NCBI GenBank assembly: GCA_002423665.1
Contig: DINJ01000189.1
Coordinates: 5,902 to 13,658, forward strand
Source: Bacteroidetes bacterium UBA5543
GTDB lineage: Bacteria; Bacteroidota; Bacteroidia; Chitinophagales; Chitinophagaceae
DNA length: 7,757 nt
Reading direction: 5' to 3'
The notes beneath the pieces are model-generated. The model searched no databases, was not told where the DNA came from, and saw only the letters and a program-made list of their open reading frames with translations. The translations under genes and the position numbers were made by a program. This document shows, piece after piece, positions 7,048-7,757 of the stretch. The stretch's first letter is position 1, and each line of letters starts with the position of its first letter.

Positions 7048-7757
7048 CTAATTCACCTGACGTGGATCGCCCATTTTACCGGACTGGTAGTCGGCATAGC
7101 AGCGCATAATCTGCTCCTCGCTGTTCATTACGAATGGCCCGTAAGAATATACAGGCTCGTTGAGTGGTTGGCCACCGAGTACAAATACTTCCGCTCCTTC
7201 TTCGCTGTACAGGTTGATGACATCTCCATCTCTTTTGTACAGCACCAGTTGATTGGGTTTTAATTCGTGCTGGTCTTCTATTTCTACTTTGCCACTTACA
7301 CAATAAGCAAATGCATTGTGTGTAGGGTCAACGGGAATATCCAGGCGCGATTGCTTATTCAGTTTGATATAATAGTAGAATGTAGGCGTGAAAGTTTTGA
7401 TGTCTGATTTATAACCCATCAGCTCGCCCAGTACTACCCTGCCTGTAAAATTCTTCTTCACAATTGTAGGCATCTGTTTGCCACGGTGTACTATGGTAGT
7501 GGGGTCATCGTATTTATTTTGGGCAGGCATATTCAGCCATATCTGGAAGCCATGCAGGCTACCGCCCTCTTTCTTCAGCCGCTGTCCCGACTCCTCCATA
7601 TGTATAGCCCCCTTGCCCGAGCTGAACATCATGAACTCGCCCTGCTCTATCTGAAAATCATAATTCAAACTATCCTTGTGGTGCCCGCTGCCGGAAAGGA
7701 AATAAGTAGTAGGTATTACGCCGGCATGAGGGTGAGCATCAACACGTAAGGGGTTCG
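7048..7757 (-). CDS. Pirin family protein (bicupin), N-terminus beyond window
   Basis: The frame is open to the right edge; the first visible residue is the Asn coded at 7753-7755, and 235 residues are visible. Pirins are about 230-300 residues, so perhaps 40-60 residues are missing. The N-terminal cupin metal site is visible: HPH (His codons at 7732-7734 and 7726-7728), then GKGAIHMEE with its His codon at 7600-7602 and Glu codon at 7594-7596. These correspond to the three His and one Glu that bind iron in human pirin. The C-terminal cupin ends with GGQPLNEPVYSYGPFVMN and ADYQSGKMG, typical of the family. Some pirins, such as E. coli YhhW, have quercetin 2,3-dioxygenase activity in vitro; the physiological role in Bacteroidota is not established. 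It is cytoplasmic. A TTG at 7668 could be mistaken for the start, but it lies inside the cupin motif and is not the start. The receptor gene follows 62 bases downstream on the same strand. Confidence 0.93.
   Translation of the reverse strand, partial: NPLRVDAHPHAGVIPTTYFLSGSGHHKDSLNYDFQIEQGEFMMFSSGKGAIHMEESGQRLKKEGGSLHGFQIWLNMPAQNKYDDPTTIVHRGKQMPTIVKKNFTGRVVLGELMGYKSDIKTFTPTFYYYIKLNKQSRLDIPVDPTHNAFAYCVSGKVEIEDQHELKPNQLVLYKRDGDVINLYSEEGAEVFVLGGQPLNEPVYSYGPFVMNSEEQIMRCYADYQSGKMGDPRQVN

Noticed and set aside
7048..7668. A short pirin starting at TTG 7668
   Set aside because: The frame continues upstream through the conserved HPH metal-binding motif to the window edge, so the gene is partial and the TTG is an internal Leu codon.
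1..7757. CRISPR array, tRNA, insertion sequence or toxin-antitoxin module
   Set aside because: No spaced direct repeats, no tRNA cloverleaf, no transposase and no recognisable toxin pair were seen on either strand by eye.

Overview
The window looks like ordinary chromosomal DNA from a member of the Bacteroidota, most likely near the Chitinophagaceae. This is an inference from gene content. The markers are a surface protein ending in a CHU_C/type B type IX secretion sorting domain, a TonB-dependent receptor with an N-terminal carboxypeptidase-D-like domain, a methionine synthase whose homocysteine module is a separate gene, and TAnnTTTG-type promoter elements in place of Shine-Dalgarno sites.

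There are six protein-coding genes, two of them cut by the window edges. On the + strand: the C-terminal 499 residues of a large secreted Ig-like/PKD-like protein (2-1501), which is open to the left edge; a strong intrinsic terminator (1520-1545); a multi-membrane-spanning GT-C type glycosyltransferase-like protein (1572-3005); and the MetH homocysteine S-methyltransferase module (3033-4055). On the - strand, read from the right edge: a pirin-family cupin protein lacking its N-terminus (7757-7048), an outer-membrane TonB-dependent receptor (6985-4595), and a small AT-rich gene of unknown function (4588-4058). The last gene meets metH tail to tail with a 2-base gap.

The genes do not form an obvious single pathway. 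The receptor and the small unknown gene are 6 bases apart and are probably one transcript. Pirin lies 62 bases upstream of the receptor on the same strand, with a perfect 7-bp inverted repeat between them. The points most worth a second look are: the AT-rich unknown gene, which sits where the missing cobalamin/folate half of methionine synthase would often be found; two identical TATTTTTG boxes 4-5 bases before start codons, which suggest leaderless mRNAs; and the inverted repeat upstream of the receptor. I see no CRISPR array, tRNA, rRNA, insertion sequence or clear novel defence system. No stretch of more than 300 bases lacks a gene.
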